7,125 nucleotides of DNA from an uncultured Christensenella sp. (GTDB lineage Bacteria; Bacillota; Clostridia; Christensenellales; UBA3700), in assembly GCA_910584035.1 (NCBI GenBank), contig CAJTZR010000099.1, positions 1 to 7,125 of the forward strand, written 5' to 3'. This document shows positions 1 through 6,726 of the stretch, one piece after another; within the stretch, counting starts at the first letter, position 1, and each line of letters opens with the position of its first letter. Below the pieces are notes generated by a model that saw only the letters and a program-made list of their open reading frames with translations, had not been told where the DNA came from and ran no database searches. The translations under genes were made by a program, and so were the position numbers.

Positions 1-12
1 AAGAGTGAAGTT

Positions 13-1431
13 ATGAAGAAAAAATTATTCTTGTTTTGCACGTGTTGTATTTTGACATTATTTTGTTTAATGTTATTTTTAAGTGGCTGTAGTCCAAAAG
101 TTGGTGTTCCAAAAAATATTTTAAATAATTATGAAAACTTAGCTGAAAATAGCGATTTTAATATACAAAGTGCAAGTGTTGGTGGAAGTGCGACACTAAA
201 GCTTGGTGGAATTAAAAAATTCAACACAATAGCATTAACAGAAAAGGGTAAGTCAATAACTTCTTTTGAAATTTACATAGACAATCAAATGATTTATGCA
301 AGTGACAGAGTTGGAAATTTTAAATATTGTGCTTTGTCAAAAACATTTGAAAGTGACCAAATACAAATCAAAGTAACTGGTTCAGACGAAACTGACTGGG
401 TGTTGGAAAAACCAAAGGTTTATTTTATTGACAATACAAGTAAAGATGACTTTGAGGTTATGTCATACATTTATACTGCTAATGCTTTGCAACTAAATGA
501 AGAGGATAAGAAAATTATAGGCAGTACAACTCAGTTTAATATTTTTTCTAGCTTATATTTACTTGCAGACGGCAGTATTCATTTTAAAGAGCAAACTTTA
601 AATGATGGCAAAGTTATTAATGGTCAAGAGGCCTTTAAACAAGCTATTGCAAAGCTTAGAGAATTCAATCCAAAAGCTACTATTGTTGCAACTATATTGG
701 GTATGGAAGACATAGTTGGTGATGGACTTAACCAAGAGGAACGACATAATTTAGCTATGACTAAAGGCAAAGACAAACTTATTGAAAATGCTGTAAATAT
801 AATTAATGACTATTCGCTTGACGGAATTGCTTTTGATTATGAGTATCCACATAATTTGATAACTAATAATAACTATGGAAACTTTATTAAAAAACTAAAA
901 TTGGCTATGCCAGAAGGTAAACAATTGAATTGTGCTTTTAGTTTGTGGAATTTAACAGTTACAGGCACTTTCCCTCATTCAAAGCTTAAATATGTGGATA
1001 ATATAGAGTTAATGGCTTATGACGGATTTGACGAGTATGGAAATCATTCATCATTTTATACTATGTGTGCTGAAGTTTTATCTAAATTAGAGAAAAAAGG
1101 CATTGACCTTAAAAAAGTTAATTTAGGATTACCATTTTATTCAAGACCAATTGACCAAGCAGGGTATTGGGGAAATTATTATAATGTAGCTGAAAAACTT
1201 GGAATATATGGCAATAGCATTGTAGAAAAATATAACATTGATGGTAAAGATTTTGAGCAACTTTGTTACTATAATTCAAGACAATTAATTTACGATAAAA
1301 CTGCATATGCACTAGATTATGGCATTGGTGGTGTTATGATTTGGCATTATGGTTGCGATACAAAAGATACTCAATTGTCTTTGTATGGAGCAATTTCTCA
1401 AGCAATTGAAAATCGTTCTTATAATAGATAA
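13..1431 (+). CDS. Lipoprotein with discoidin/CBM32-like domain and GH18 (chitinase-like) domain
   Basis: This 472-residue protein is probably a surface-anchored glycoside hydrolase of family 18, acting on a beta-1,4 N-acetylglucosamine polymer such as chitin-like glycans or peptidoglycan. The N-terminus has a Lys-rich start, a hydrophobic stretch (residues 5-23) and a lipobox L23-S-G-C26, so C26 should be lipidated. Residues about 45-142 resemble an F5/8 type C (discoidin/CBM32) jelly roll: the FNTIAL stretch at 70-75 followed by a SFEIYID strand, and a late Trp (W129). The GH18 barrel runs from about 150 to 465. It shows DGIAFDYE at 270-277 with the catalytic acid E277 and its partner D275, MAYD at 334-337, GLPFYSRP near 375, and the closing GGVMIW with W444. 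The fourth position of DxxDxDxE is Ala273, not Asp. The ATG at 13 is the only sensible start for the signal peptide; the upstream GTGAAG is a weak binding site and the promoter lies outside the window. The fold is well supported, the substrate is not. Confidence 0.92.
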   Translation: MKKKLFLFCTCCILTLFCLMLFLSGCSPKVGVPKNILNNYENLAENSDFNIQSASVGGSATLKLGGIKKFNTIALTEKGKSITSFEIYIDNQMIYASDRVGNFKYCALSKTFESDQIQIKVTGSDETDWVLEKPKVYFIDNTSKDDFEVMSYIYTANALQLNEEDKKIIGSTTQFNIFSSLYLLADGSIHFKEQTLNDGKVINGQEAFKQAIAKLREFNPKATIVATILGMEDIVGDGLNQEERHNLAMTKGKDKLIENAVNIINDYSLDGIAFDYEYPHNLITNNNYGNFIKKLKLAMPEGKQLNCAFSLWNLTVTGTFPHSKLKYVDNIELMAYDGFDEYGNHSSFYTMCAEVLSKLEKKGIDLKKVNLGLPFYSRPIDQAGYWGNYYNVAEKLGIYGNSIVEKYNIDGKDFEQLCYYNSRQLIYDKTAYALDYGIGGVMIWHYGCDTKDTQLSLYGAISQAIENRSYNR

Positions 1432-1446
1432 ATTTTGTAAAAATTC

Positions 1447-1475
1447 TTGACAAATTATACATAGAGGTGTATAAT
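1447..1475 (+). promoter_or_regulatory. Perfect consensus sigma-A/sigma70 promoter
   Basis: TTGACA at 1447-1452, a 17-base spacer, and TATAAT at 1470-1475 match the housekeeping consensus at every position. Transcription should start near 1482. The promoter begins 16 bases after the stop of the GH18 gene, so it serves the short leader unit that follows and not that gene. Confidence 0.88.
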
Positions 1476-1491
1476 AACAAAAAATTAGAGG

Positions 1492-1624
1492 TAGCGACTA
1501 TGAAAAATAATATGCTTGTGTATAACATTTATTTTTACATTAACATTGGTAACAAGTTATCAAGGTCGCTTTAGCATTAATTTAATTAATACTTGTTTAT
1601 TAGCGACCGAAAAATCGGTCGCTA
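1492..1624 (+). promoter_or_regulatory. Attenuator-like RNA with mutually exclusive hairpins
   Basis: Four complementary segments are visible. Segment 1 is TAGCGAC at 1492-1498, segment 2 is GGTCGCT at 1564-1570, segment 3 is AGCGACC at 1602-1608 and segment 4 is GGTCGCT at 1617-1623. Segments 1:2 and 3:4 can pair together, giving the terminator. Alternatively 2:3 can pair by seven bases and would prevent the terminator, with the near-palindrome ATTAATTTAATTAAT (1576-1590) folding inside its loop. A smaller hairpin, TTGGTAA/TTATCAA with loop CAAG (1546-1563), lies just before segment 2. A ribosome at the leader stop codon would cover segment 2 and favour termination; one stalled mid-leader would break 1:2 and free segment 2. 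The pairings are seen in the sequence; the regulation is inferred. Confidence 0.55.
1500..1574 (+). CDS. Putative 24-residue leader peptide
   Basis: A short ORF starts at ATG 1500 and ends at TAG 1572-1574. It lies about 18 bases into the transcript from the consensus promoter and has an AGAGGT ribosome binding site (1487-1492) seven bases upstream of the ATG. The peptide begins MKNNML, has a centre rich in Tyr, Phe, Ile and Asn (Tyr at 8, 11 and 13, Phe at 12, Ile at 10, 14 and 16) and ends LSRSL. Its first and last parts overlap the two arms of a predicted long-range hairpin (1493-1499 with 1564-1570), and an intrinsic terminator follows 26 bases after the stop. This is the arrangement of attenuation leader peptides. 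No homologue is recognised. The peptide may act only through its own translation, or the ORF may be chance. Confidence 0.5.
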   Translation: MKNNMLVYNIYFYINIGNKLSRSL

Positions 1625-1629
1625 TTTTT
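1601..1629 (+). terminator. Strong Rho-independent terminator
   Basis: A perfect 10-base-pair stem (TAGCGACCGA at 1601-1610 with TCGGTCGCTA at 1615-1624) closes an AAAA loop and is followed directly by TTTTT (1625-1629). It ends the short transcript from the promoter at 1447 at about 150 nucleotides. It would also stop read-through from the GH18 gene, which has no convincing terminator of its own. Confidence 0.9.
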
Positions 1630-2138
1630 GTTGAGAAATTGAAAGTTAATATTTTTTAATAAATTTTTTAGTAATAAATATACTATTTAACTTGATAAAT
1701 AAAGCCTTAATAATTTGAATTAACACTGGTTGGTGAAAATATTCTTATAATTTTTTGAATTCACGTGTGTTGCTAATGCCTATAAATTTTAAATACGCTT
1801 TAAATTTTATCTTTTGGAGATTTTAAAATGGCAGAAAAAATCCAAAACAAAATAGTATGAAAATAATACTAAAATTTTAGTTTTTATTAATTAGTTATTA
1901 ATAGAATAGCTTGTTTTAAAAATAAGTAAATATAACTTACTAAATTAACATACTAAACTAGCACTTGGGCAGTTTTTAAATGGTTTTGTTGTGGTTTTAT
2001 CTTAACTATAATTCAAATCAAAATAATTAACATAGATACTAAACAAAACTTGAGTTAAACTCACACTCACAAACGCAAATTGCAAATTTAAATAAAATAA
2101 TAAAATTAATAAAAAAGGAAAATTTTGTATTATATTCC
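1630..2138. other. AT-rich gap with no recognisable gene
   Basis: About 500 bases of very AT-rich sequence with frequent stops in all frames. The only gene-like signal is GGAGA (1816-1820) followed by an ATG at 1828 that opens just ten codons (MAEKIQNKIV, stop at 1858-1860). A hairpin TAGTAT/ATACTA (1853-1871) and an AT-only palindrome (1868-1881) follow it. A minus-strand frame across 2039-2266 runs into the start of the aminotransferase gene and is not credible. The stretch may be an eroded gene or simply long leader DNA. Confidence 0.5.
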
Positions 2139-2167
2139 TTGAAAAATATATTAAATAGTGGTATACT
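2139..2167 (+). promoter_or_regulatory. Promoter of the aminotransferase-tyrS-yigZ-ilvE unit
   Basis: TTGAAA at 2139-2144, a 17-base spacer and TATACT at 2162-2167. The -10 is preceded by TGG, forming an extended TGnTATACT element. Transcription should start near 2174, giving a leader of only about 18 bases before the ATG at 2192. No operator-like repeat overlaps it. Confidence 0.75.
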
Positions 2168-2181
2168 AATAAAAATAATGT

Positions 2182-2186
2182 GAGGT
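2182..2186 (+). promoter_or_regulatory. Ribosome binding site that fixes the start at 2192
   Basis: GAGGT at 2182-2186 stands five T residues before the ATG at 2192. A GTG at 2180 is in frame and would add four residues, but it overlaps this binding site, has only A/T upstream, and lies about six bases from the predicted transcription start. The ATG is therefore the start. Confidence 0.82.
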
Positions 2187-2191
2187 TTTTT

Positions 2192-3391
2192 ATGAATTAC
2201 ACTTATAGTGACAGAGTTAAAAATTTGGGTGGCAATGCAATAAGGGAAATTTTTAAGTTGTTGCAAGACCCTGAAGTTATATCTTTTGCGGGAGGTTTTC
2301 CAACAAAATCAACTTTGCCAACTCAATTGATTGCAGATATTACAAGCAAGCTTATGGCAAGTGACAAAGCACAAGATATATTGCAATATGGTGAAACAGA
2401 GGGGTATAGACCATTAAGAAATATTGCCATTGAGTATGTTAAAAGATACGGCATTGAAAATATAGATATTGACAACACTTTGATAATTAGTGGTGGCCAA
2501 CAAGGTATTGACTTAACTTTTAAGTCTTTTGTCAACAAAGGTGATGTTGTGCTTGTAGAAGACCCTACATATCTAGCAAGCCTACATATTTTAAAAACAT
2601 ATGAGGGTGTGCCAATTGGTGTAAAGTCTGGAGATAACGGCTTGGATATTGCTGATTTGGAAGAAAAGATAAAAAAATATAGCCCTAAAGTGCTTTATAT
2701 TGTACCAACTTTTAGTAATCCAACTGGCAGAACTTATAGTTTGGAAAATAGGAAAGCGATTGCACAACTTACTGCAAAATACAATGTAATAGTCCTTGAG
2801 GACGACCCATATTCTGAACTTAGATTTAGCGGTGAAAGAGTACCAAGTATCAAGTCATTTGATAAGGCGGGCAATGTAATTTATATAACTTCTTTCAGCA
2901 AAACTTTAGCACCTGGCTTGCGTACTGGTATTGCTATTGGTGCGAAAGAGGTTATTAGAAAAATGACAATAGGCAAACAAGCAACAGATGTACATACAAG
3001 TTTGCTATCACAAGCTATTATTGATTATTTCTTGAGGAATAACTCAATGGACGATAGACTTGAAAAGTTGAAAATCGTTTATCTTGAAAAGAAAACAGCT
3101 ATGATTGAGGCAATCAAAAAATATATGCCAAAGGAATTTAAATATACAAATCCTGATGGTGGCTTGTTTATCTTTGGTGAGTTTGACGAAAGTTTGGGTA
3201 TTAATACCTTTGAGGTATTCCCAGAACTTGTTAAAAAGTACAAGGTTGCATATGTATCTGGACATAGCTTTTTTGCAAGCGAGGATAAATTTAATACTTT
3301 AAGATTAAATTATTCAAACGCCACACTAGAGCAGATTGAGGACGGCATTTGCAAAATGGGTAAATTTTTTAAGGAACTTTTAAATAAATAA
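2192..3391 (+). CDS. PLP-dependent aminotransferase, class I/II (MocR/2-aminoadipate/aromatic type)
   Basis: A 399-residue cytoplasmic aminotransferase of fold type I. It moves an amino group between an amino acid and a 2-oxo acid through pyridoxal phosphate. Residues counted from ATG 2192 show the family signature: SFAGGFP near the N-terminus, LQYGETEGYRPLR, ISGGQQGIDL in the cofactor phosphate region, SNPTGR with N176, EDDPY with D204 (pyridine nitrogen contact) and Y207, SFSKTLAPGLR with the Schiff-base lysine K237, and LRLNYS with the substrate-carboxylate arginine R371. The length matches the stand-alone members of the group that includes LysN-type 2-aminoadipate, aromatic and kynurenine aminotransferases. 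There is no N-terminal DNA-binding domain, so it is not a MocR regulator. The substrate cannot be read from the sequence; the position 69 bases before tyrS and near ilvE fits amino-acid synthesis. No terminator separates it from tyrS. Confidence 0.94.
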   Translation: MNYTYSDRVKNLGGNAIREIFKLLQDPEVISFAGGFPTKSTLPTQLIADITSKLMASDKAQDILQYGETEGYRPLRNIAIEYVKRYGIENIDIDNTLIISGGQQGIDLTFKSFVNKGDVVLVEDPTYLASLHILKTYEGVPIGVKSGDNGLDIADLEEKIKKYSPKVLYIVPTFSNPTGRTYSLENRKAIAQLTAKYNVIVLEDDPYSELRFSGERVPSIKSFDKAGNVIYITSFSKTLAPGLRTGIAIGAKEVIRKMTIGKQATDVHTSLLSQAIIDYFLRNNSMDDRLEKLKIVYLEKKTAMIEAIKKYMPKEFKYTNPDGGLFIFGEFDESLGINTFEVFPELVKKYKVAYVSGHSFFASEDKFNTLRLNYSNATLEQIEDGICKMGKFFKELLNK

Positions 3392-3460
3392 TTACAAAAA
3401 ACAAATTATAATTAACAAAAAGTAAGTTGCAATTTATGAAATTAGGAATAGGAGATTAAA

Positions 3461-4678
3461 ATGAGCAAGAAAAATGTTATGGATACCTTAAGAGAGAGAG
3501 GTTTTATCAAACAAGTTGTGTTTGAGGAGGACTTGTATAAAATGCTTGGCGAGCAAAGTGTATCCTTTTATATAGGTTTTGACCCAACTGCAGATAGTTT
3601 GCACGTAGGACACTTTTTGGCACTAATGGCAATGGCACATATGCAAAAGGCTGGACATAAACCATACGCTTTGGTTGGTGGTGGCACTGGCAAAATTGGT
3701 GACCCAAGCGGAAGAACAGATATGCGTCAAATGATGACAAATGAGGTTATCAACCATAACTGCGAAAGATTTAAGGAGCAAATGAGCAAGTTTTTATCTT
3801 TCGAGGGTGAAAATGGAGTTGTTATGGTCAACAATGCTGACTGGCTTGATAACTTGAATTATATTGACTTTTTGCGTGAGGTTGGTGTGCATTTTTCTGT
3901 AAACAGAATGCTTACTGCAGAATGTTTTAAAAAGAGAATGGAAAAAGGCTTATCATTCCTAGAGTTTAACTATATGCTTATGCAGTCTTATGACTTTTTA
4001 CATTTATTCCAAAACTACGGCGTAGCTTTAGAGTGTGGCGGTGATGACCAATGGTCAAATATTCTAGCTGGTGCTGATTTGATTAGACGTAAAGAGAAAA
4101 AACCTGCTTTTGCAATGACTTTCCAACTTTTAACTACCTCTGAGGGTATAAAAATGGGTAAAACTCAAAAGGGTGCGTTGTGGCTTGATAGAAACAAAAC
4201 TACTCCTTATGAATTTTATCAATACTGGCGTAATATCAATGATGCTGACGTTGAAAACTGCTTAAAATTATTGACTTTTGTGGAACTTGACGAGATAGCT
4301 GAGCTTTGCCAATACAAAGATGAACGTATTAATTTGGCTAAAGAAAGGTTGGCTTTTGAGGTTACAAAGATTGTACACTCTGAACAAGATGCGATTGAAG
4401 CTCAAAATGCTAGTAAAGCAGCTTTTGTTACTGGCGATAGCGAAAATATGCCTCAAGCAGAGATTGAAAAAGGTATCAATTTGGTTGTGGATATTATGGT
4501 TGCAATCAATGTTGCTAAGTCAAAAGGTGAGGCAAAAAGACTTATTGAGGGTGGCGGAATCAAAATTGGCGAGAGCAAAGTTACTGACATTATGCAAACT
4601 ATATCTGATGCGGAATTGGCAGAGGGAATTGTTTTGCACAAGGGTAAAAAAGTGCATATCAAAGTTACTGCAAAATGA
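3461..4678 (+). CDS. tyrS: Tyrosyl-tRNA synthetase
   Basis: A 405-residue class I aminoacyl-tRNA synthetase that activates tyrosine with ATP and loads it on tRNA-Tyr. The Rossmann domain opens with FYIGFDPTADSLHVGH: Y37 is in the tyrosine pocket and H48-V-G-H51 is the HIGH motif. The tyrosine-binding segment is Y171-xxx-Q175-xx-D178, followed by GGDDQWSNI. K231-M-G-K-T235 is the KMSKS loop in the KxGKT form usual for this enzyme. A C-terminal S4 RNA-binding domain lies at about 340-375 (AKSKGEAKRLIEGGGIKIG). The length is normal for bacterial TyrS. AGGAG at 3450-3454 stands six bases before the ATG and fixes the start. No T-box leader is visible in the 69-base gap upstream, although tyrosyl-tRNA synthetase genes in this phylum often have one. 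The last bases overlap the next gene. Confidence 0.98.
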   Translation: MSKKNVMDTLRERGFIKQVVFEEDLYKMLGEQSVSFYIGFDPTADSLHVGHFLALMAMAHMQKAGHKPYALVGGGTGKIGDPSGRTDMRQMMTNEVINHNCERFKEQMSKFLSFEGENGVVMVNNADWLDNLNYIDFLREVGVHFSVNRMLTAECFKKRMEKGLSFLEFNYMLMQSYDFLHLFQNYGVALECGGDDQWSNILAGADLIRRKEKKPAFAMTFQLLTTSEGIKMGKTQKGALWLDRNKTTPYEFYQYWRNINDADVENCLKLLTFVELDEIAELCQYKDERINLAKERLAFEVTKIVHSEQDAIEAQNASKAAFVTGDSENMPQAEIEKGINLVVDIMVAINVAKSKGEAKRLIEGGGIKIGESKVTDIMQTISDAELAEGIVLHKGKKVHIKVTAK

Positions 4679-5301
4679 AAAGCTATAAACAAGTAATTAC
4701 ACCGATTGAAAGCGAATTGATTATTAAAAAATCAAGATTTATCACTAATCTAATACCTATTGAGAATAGTGAGCAAGCGGATAAGGAACTTAAAAGAATT
4801 TGCAAAAAGTATTCAGATGCTACGCACAATTGTTATGCTTATATATCCAATATTATTGCTACCGAACAACGTTTTAGTGATGATGGTGAACCTCAAGGAA
4901 CTGCGGGGATTCCAATGCTTGAGGTTATCAAAAAAAGGGAAGTTTATTTGACCCTTGTTGTCGTTACAAGATATTTTGGAGGGATAAAACTTGGTGCAAG
5001 TGGACTTGTTGGTGCTTACACAGATAGCGTAGTTTCAGCTTTGCAAAAAGCAGATATCCGTACATTTATCTATAGCATTGTGGAAAATGCGGAAATATCT
5101 TATTCCATTGCACCAAAAGTCAGCCAAATTATTATAGAGTTGGGCGGTAAAATTATATCCACAACTTATGACCAAAATGTGTGTATTAATTATGCTGTGC
5201 CAGAGGAAAATAGTAGCGTACTAAAGGATAAATTAATTGATTTTTGTGCGGGTAAAATTACTTTTGAATTTAAATATAAAGATTTTGTTGACTATGTTTA
5301 A
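4675..5301 (+). CDS. yigZ: YigZ/IMPACT family protein (UPF0029 + DUF1949)
   Basis: A 208-residue cytoplasmic protein of the conserved YigZ/IMPACT family. Signature elements are KKSRFI near residue 20, SDATHNCYAY at 47-56, RFSDDGEPQGTAG at 66-78, and the glycine-rich VVTRYFGGIKLGASGLVGAY at 96-115, all in the UPF0029 domain (about 15-125). The C-terminal part (about 140-205) fits DUF1949, an EF-G domain-V-like fold. The eukaryotic relative IMPACT/Yih1 acts on GCN1-GCN2 signalling; the bacterial role is unsettled, with links to translation or nucleic acids suggested by the fold. Its ATG overlaps the tyrS stop (ATGA, 4675-4678) and no clear binding site precedes it, so translation is probably coupled to tyrS. 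The length is normal. The family call is firm, the function unknown. Confidence 0.93.
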   Translation: MKSYKQVITPIESELIIKKSRFITNLIPIENSEQADKELKRICKKYSDATHNCYAYISNIIATEQRFSDDGEPQGTAGIPMLEVIKKREVYLTLVVVTRYFGGIKLGASGLVGAYTDSVVSALQKADIRTFIYSIVENAEISYSIAPKVSQIIIELGGKIISTTYDQNVCINYAVPEENSSVLKDKLIDFCAGKITFEFKYKDFVDYV

Positions 5302-5318
5302 CAAATTGGAGGTTATAA

Positions 5319-6374
5319 ATGAAAATTACTAAAACTTGCAAATCTAAGGCAAAACCTGATTTTACTAAATTAGGATTCGGTAAATATTTTACTGACCATA
5401 TGTTATTAATGGAATATCACGATGGTGCTTGGGACGAGCCAGAAATCATTCCTTATGATGATTTTAAAATGAATCCCGCTACTAATATTTTGCATTATGG
5501 TCAAGGTATTTTTGAGGGCGTTAAAGCATATAAAGATGCTAATGGCAAAATAACCACTTTCAGAATTGACGAAAACATTAAGAGAATGAACAATAGTGCA
5601 AAAAGGCTTTGTATGCCAACTTTGGATGCGGACGTAGTAATTCCTGCTATCTTTGAGTTAATCAAACTAGAGCAAGAGTGGATACCTACTGCTCCAGGTA
5701 CAGCACTATATATTAGACCTACTATGATTGCAGATGACCCAATGCTTGGTGTACACGCTGCTCATAACTATAAATTCTTTGTAATTTTGTCACCAGTTGG
5801 TGCTTATTACGCAAATGGTTTGCAACCAACTAAAATTATGGTTGAGGAACATTATGTTCGTGCCCCTCTTGGCGGTACTGGTGAATCTAAATGTATGGGT
5901 AACTACGCAGCTAGCTTGCTTGCAAGTGAAATTGCTATTTCTAAAGGCTATGACCAAGTGCTTTGGCTTGATGCTATTGAACACAAATATGCAGAGGAAG
6001 TTGGGGCTATGAATATGTTCTTTGTTATTGATGGTGAGGTTATAACTCCAGCTTTAGTTGGTAGTATTTTACCTGGTATAACAAGAAAGTCTTCTATAGA
6101 ACTACTTAAAAGCGAAGGTTACAAAGTTACTGAAAGACGTATCTCTTTGGATGAAATTGCAAAAGCATATGACGAGGGTAGATTGAACGAGGCTTTTGGT
6201 ACTGGTACTGCAGCTGTAGTTTCACCAGTAGGTGTAATTCATTACAATGGCAGAGATATGATTATCAACAACCAAAAAATGGGTGCTATTACAGAAGATT
6301 TGTATAACAAACTTACTGGTATCCAATATGGCAGATTAGAGGATAAGTTTGGTTGGATAACTAAAATTAACTAA
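5319..6374 (+). CDS. ilvE: Branched-chain amino acid aminotransferase
   Basis: A 351-residue fold-type IV PLP enzyme that interconverts leucine, isoleucine and valine with their 2-oxo acids, using glutamate/2-oxoglutarate. Its length and motifs match the mammalian-like BCAT subgroup rather than the shorter E. coli IlvE form. Motifs seen: LHYGQGIFEGVKAY (about 57-70), FRIDENIKRMNNSAKRLCMP, ALYIRP, APLGGTGESKCMGNYAAS with Schiff-base lysine K191, QVLWLD, EEVGAMNMFFV with E227 near the cofactor, LPGITRKS, and EAFGTGTAAVVSPVG. All key residues are intact. A textbook GGAGG (5308-5312) lies six bases before the ATG, giving it independent translation initiation. It follows yigZ by 17 bases, so it is in the same operon. 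The first good terminator downstream is 156 bases past the stop. Confidence 0.95.
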   Translation: MKITKTCKSKAKPDFTKLGFGKYFTDHMLLMEYHDGAWDEPEIIPYDDFKMNPATNILHYGQGIFEGVKAYKDANGKITTFRIDENIKRMNNSAKRLCMPTLDADVVIPAIFELIKLEQEWIPTAPGTALYIRPTMIADDPMLGVHAAHNYKFFVILSPVGAYYANGLQPTKIMVEEHYVRAPLGGTGESKCMGNYAASLLASEIAISKGYDQVLWLDAIEHKYAEEVGAMNMFFVIDGEVITPALVGSILPGITRKSSIELLKSEGYKVTERRISLDEIAKAYDEGRLNEAFGTGTAAVVSPVGVIHYNGRDMIINNQKMGAITEDLYNKLTGIQYGRLEDKFGWITKIN

Positions 6375-6529
6375 TTAAATTGCCGTATTTAATTTAAAAA
6401 ATTACAACAAACTAATAAAAAATTTATTTTATTATATAAAAACGTGTCGCAACTTTAAGTTTTCTATAAAAACTATAAAGTAATGGATAGCAAAACAAAG
6501 CTGACATTGTATACATAAGACAATAAGCA

Positions 6530-6562
6530 AACAAGGTGCTAAAACAGCACCTTGTTGTTATT
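6530..6562 (+). terminator. Rho-independent terminator after ilvE
   Basis: A perfect 11-base-pair stem (AACAAGGTGCT at 6530-6540 with AGCACCTTGTT at 6546-6556) closes an AAAAC loop and is followed by a broken T-rich tail (GTTATT). It is the first strong terminator after ilvE and probably ends the operon transcript. The complement strand also has a T-rich tail, so it could work in both directions. Confidence 0.72.
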
Positions 6563-6664
6563 AAATATGATATATAATTAAATTTAGTTTGTCTAGTTAA
6601 AAGAAAATATTATTTTTAGATATTTTTAGAACTATTATTTTGATTGTGATTGGTTTTTTGTGGC

Positions 6665-6726
6665 GGACTTTAGGTAGACTTACTTGAACACTATCAAATG
6701 TGTTTACGTAAGCCAACCTAAATTCC
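6665..6726. repeat. Long imperfect inverted repeat (hairpin)
   Basis: Paired blocks from outside in are GGA/TCC (6665-6667, 6724-6726), TTTAGGT/ACCTAAA (6669-6675, 6716-6722), CTTAC/GTAAG (6679-6683, 6708-6712) and TGAACAC/GTGTTTA (6685-6691, 6700-6706, one G-T pair), around an eight-base loop TATCAAAT. That gives about 22 pairs, with a 3x3 internal loop and single mismatches. There is no T-tract, so it is not a terminator. It is richer in GC than its surroundings. It could be a structured RNA, a small palindromic repeat, or a protein-binding site. Confidence 0.65.

Noticed and set aside
2039..2266. Minus-strand frame of 75 codons over the gap and the start of the aminotransferase gene
   Set aside because: It overlaps the promoter, binding site and first codons of a certain gene, has a composition typical of AT-rich noise, and resembles no family.
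3392..3460. T-box riboswitch or separate promoter ahead of tyrS
   Set aside because: The gap is only 69 bases with no T-box sequence or specifier stem. A TATAAT at 3407-3412 has no acceptable -35 partner, so co-transcription with the upstream gene is simpler.
4320..4688. Second + strand frame of 122 codons inside tyrS
   Set aside because: It is a shifted-frame shadow of the conserved tyrS C-terminal domain, rich in Leu and Lys, with no sign of independent selection.
6373..6394. Hairpin AATTAAAT/ATTTAATT over the ilvE stop codon as a terminator
   Set aside because: The stem is A-T only, the loop has the only G and C residues, and no T-run follows, so it would be too weak. The hairpin at 6530-6556 is a better operon end.
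6484..6519. Eleven-codon ORF starting at ATG 6484
   Set aside because: It has no ribosome binding site and no distinguishing content.
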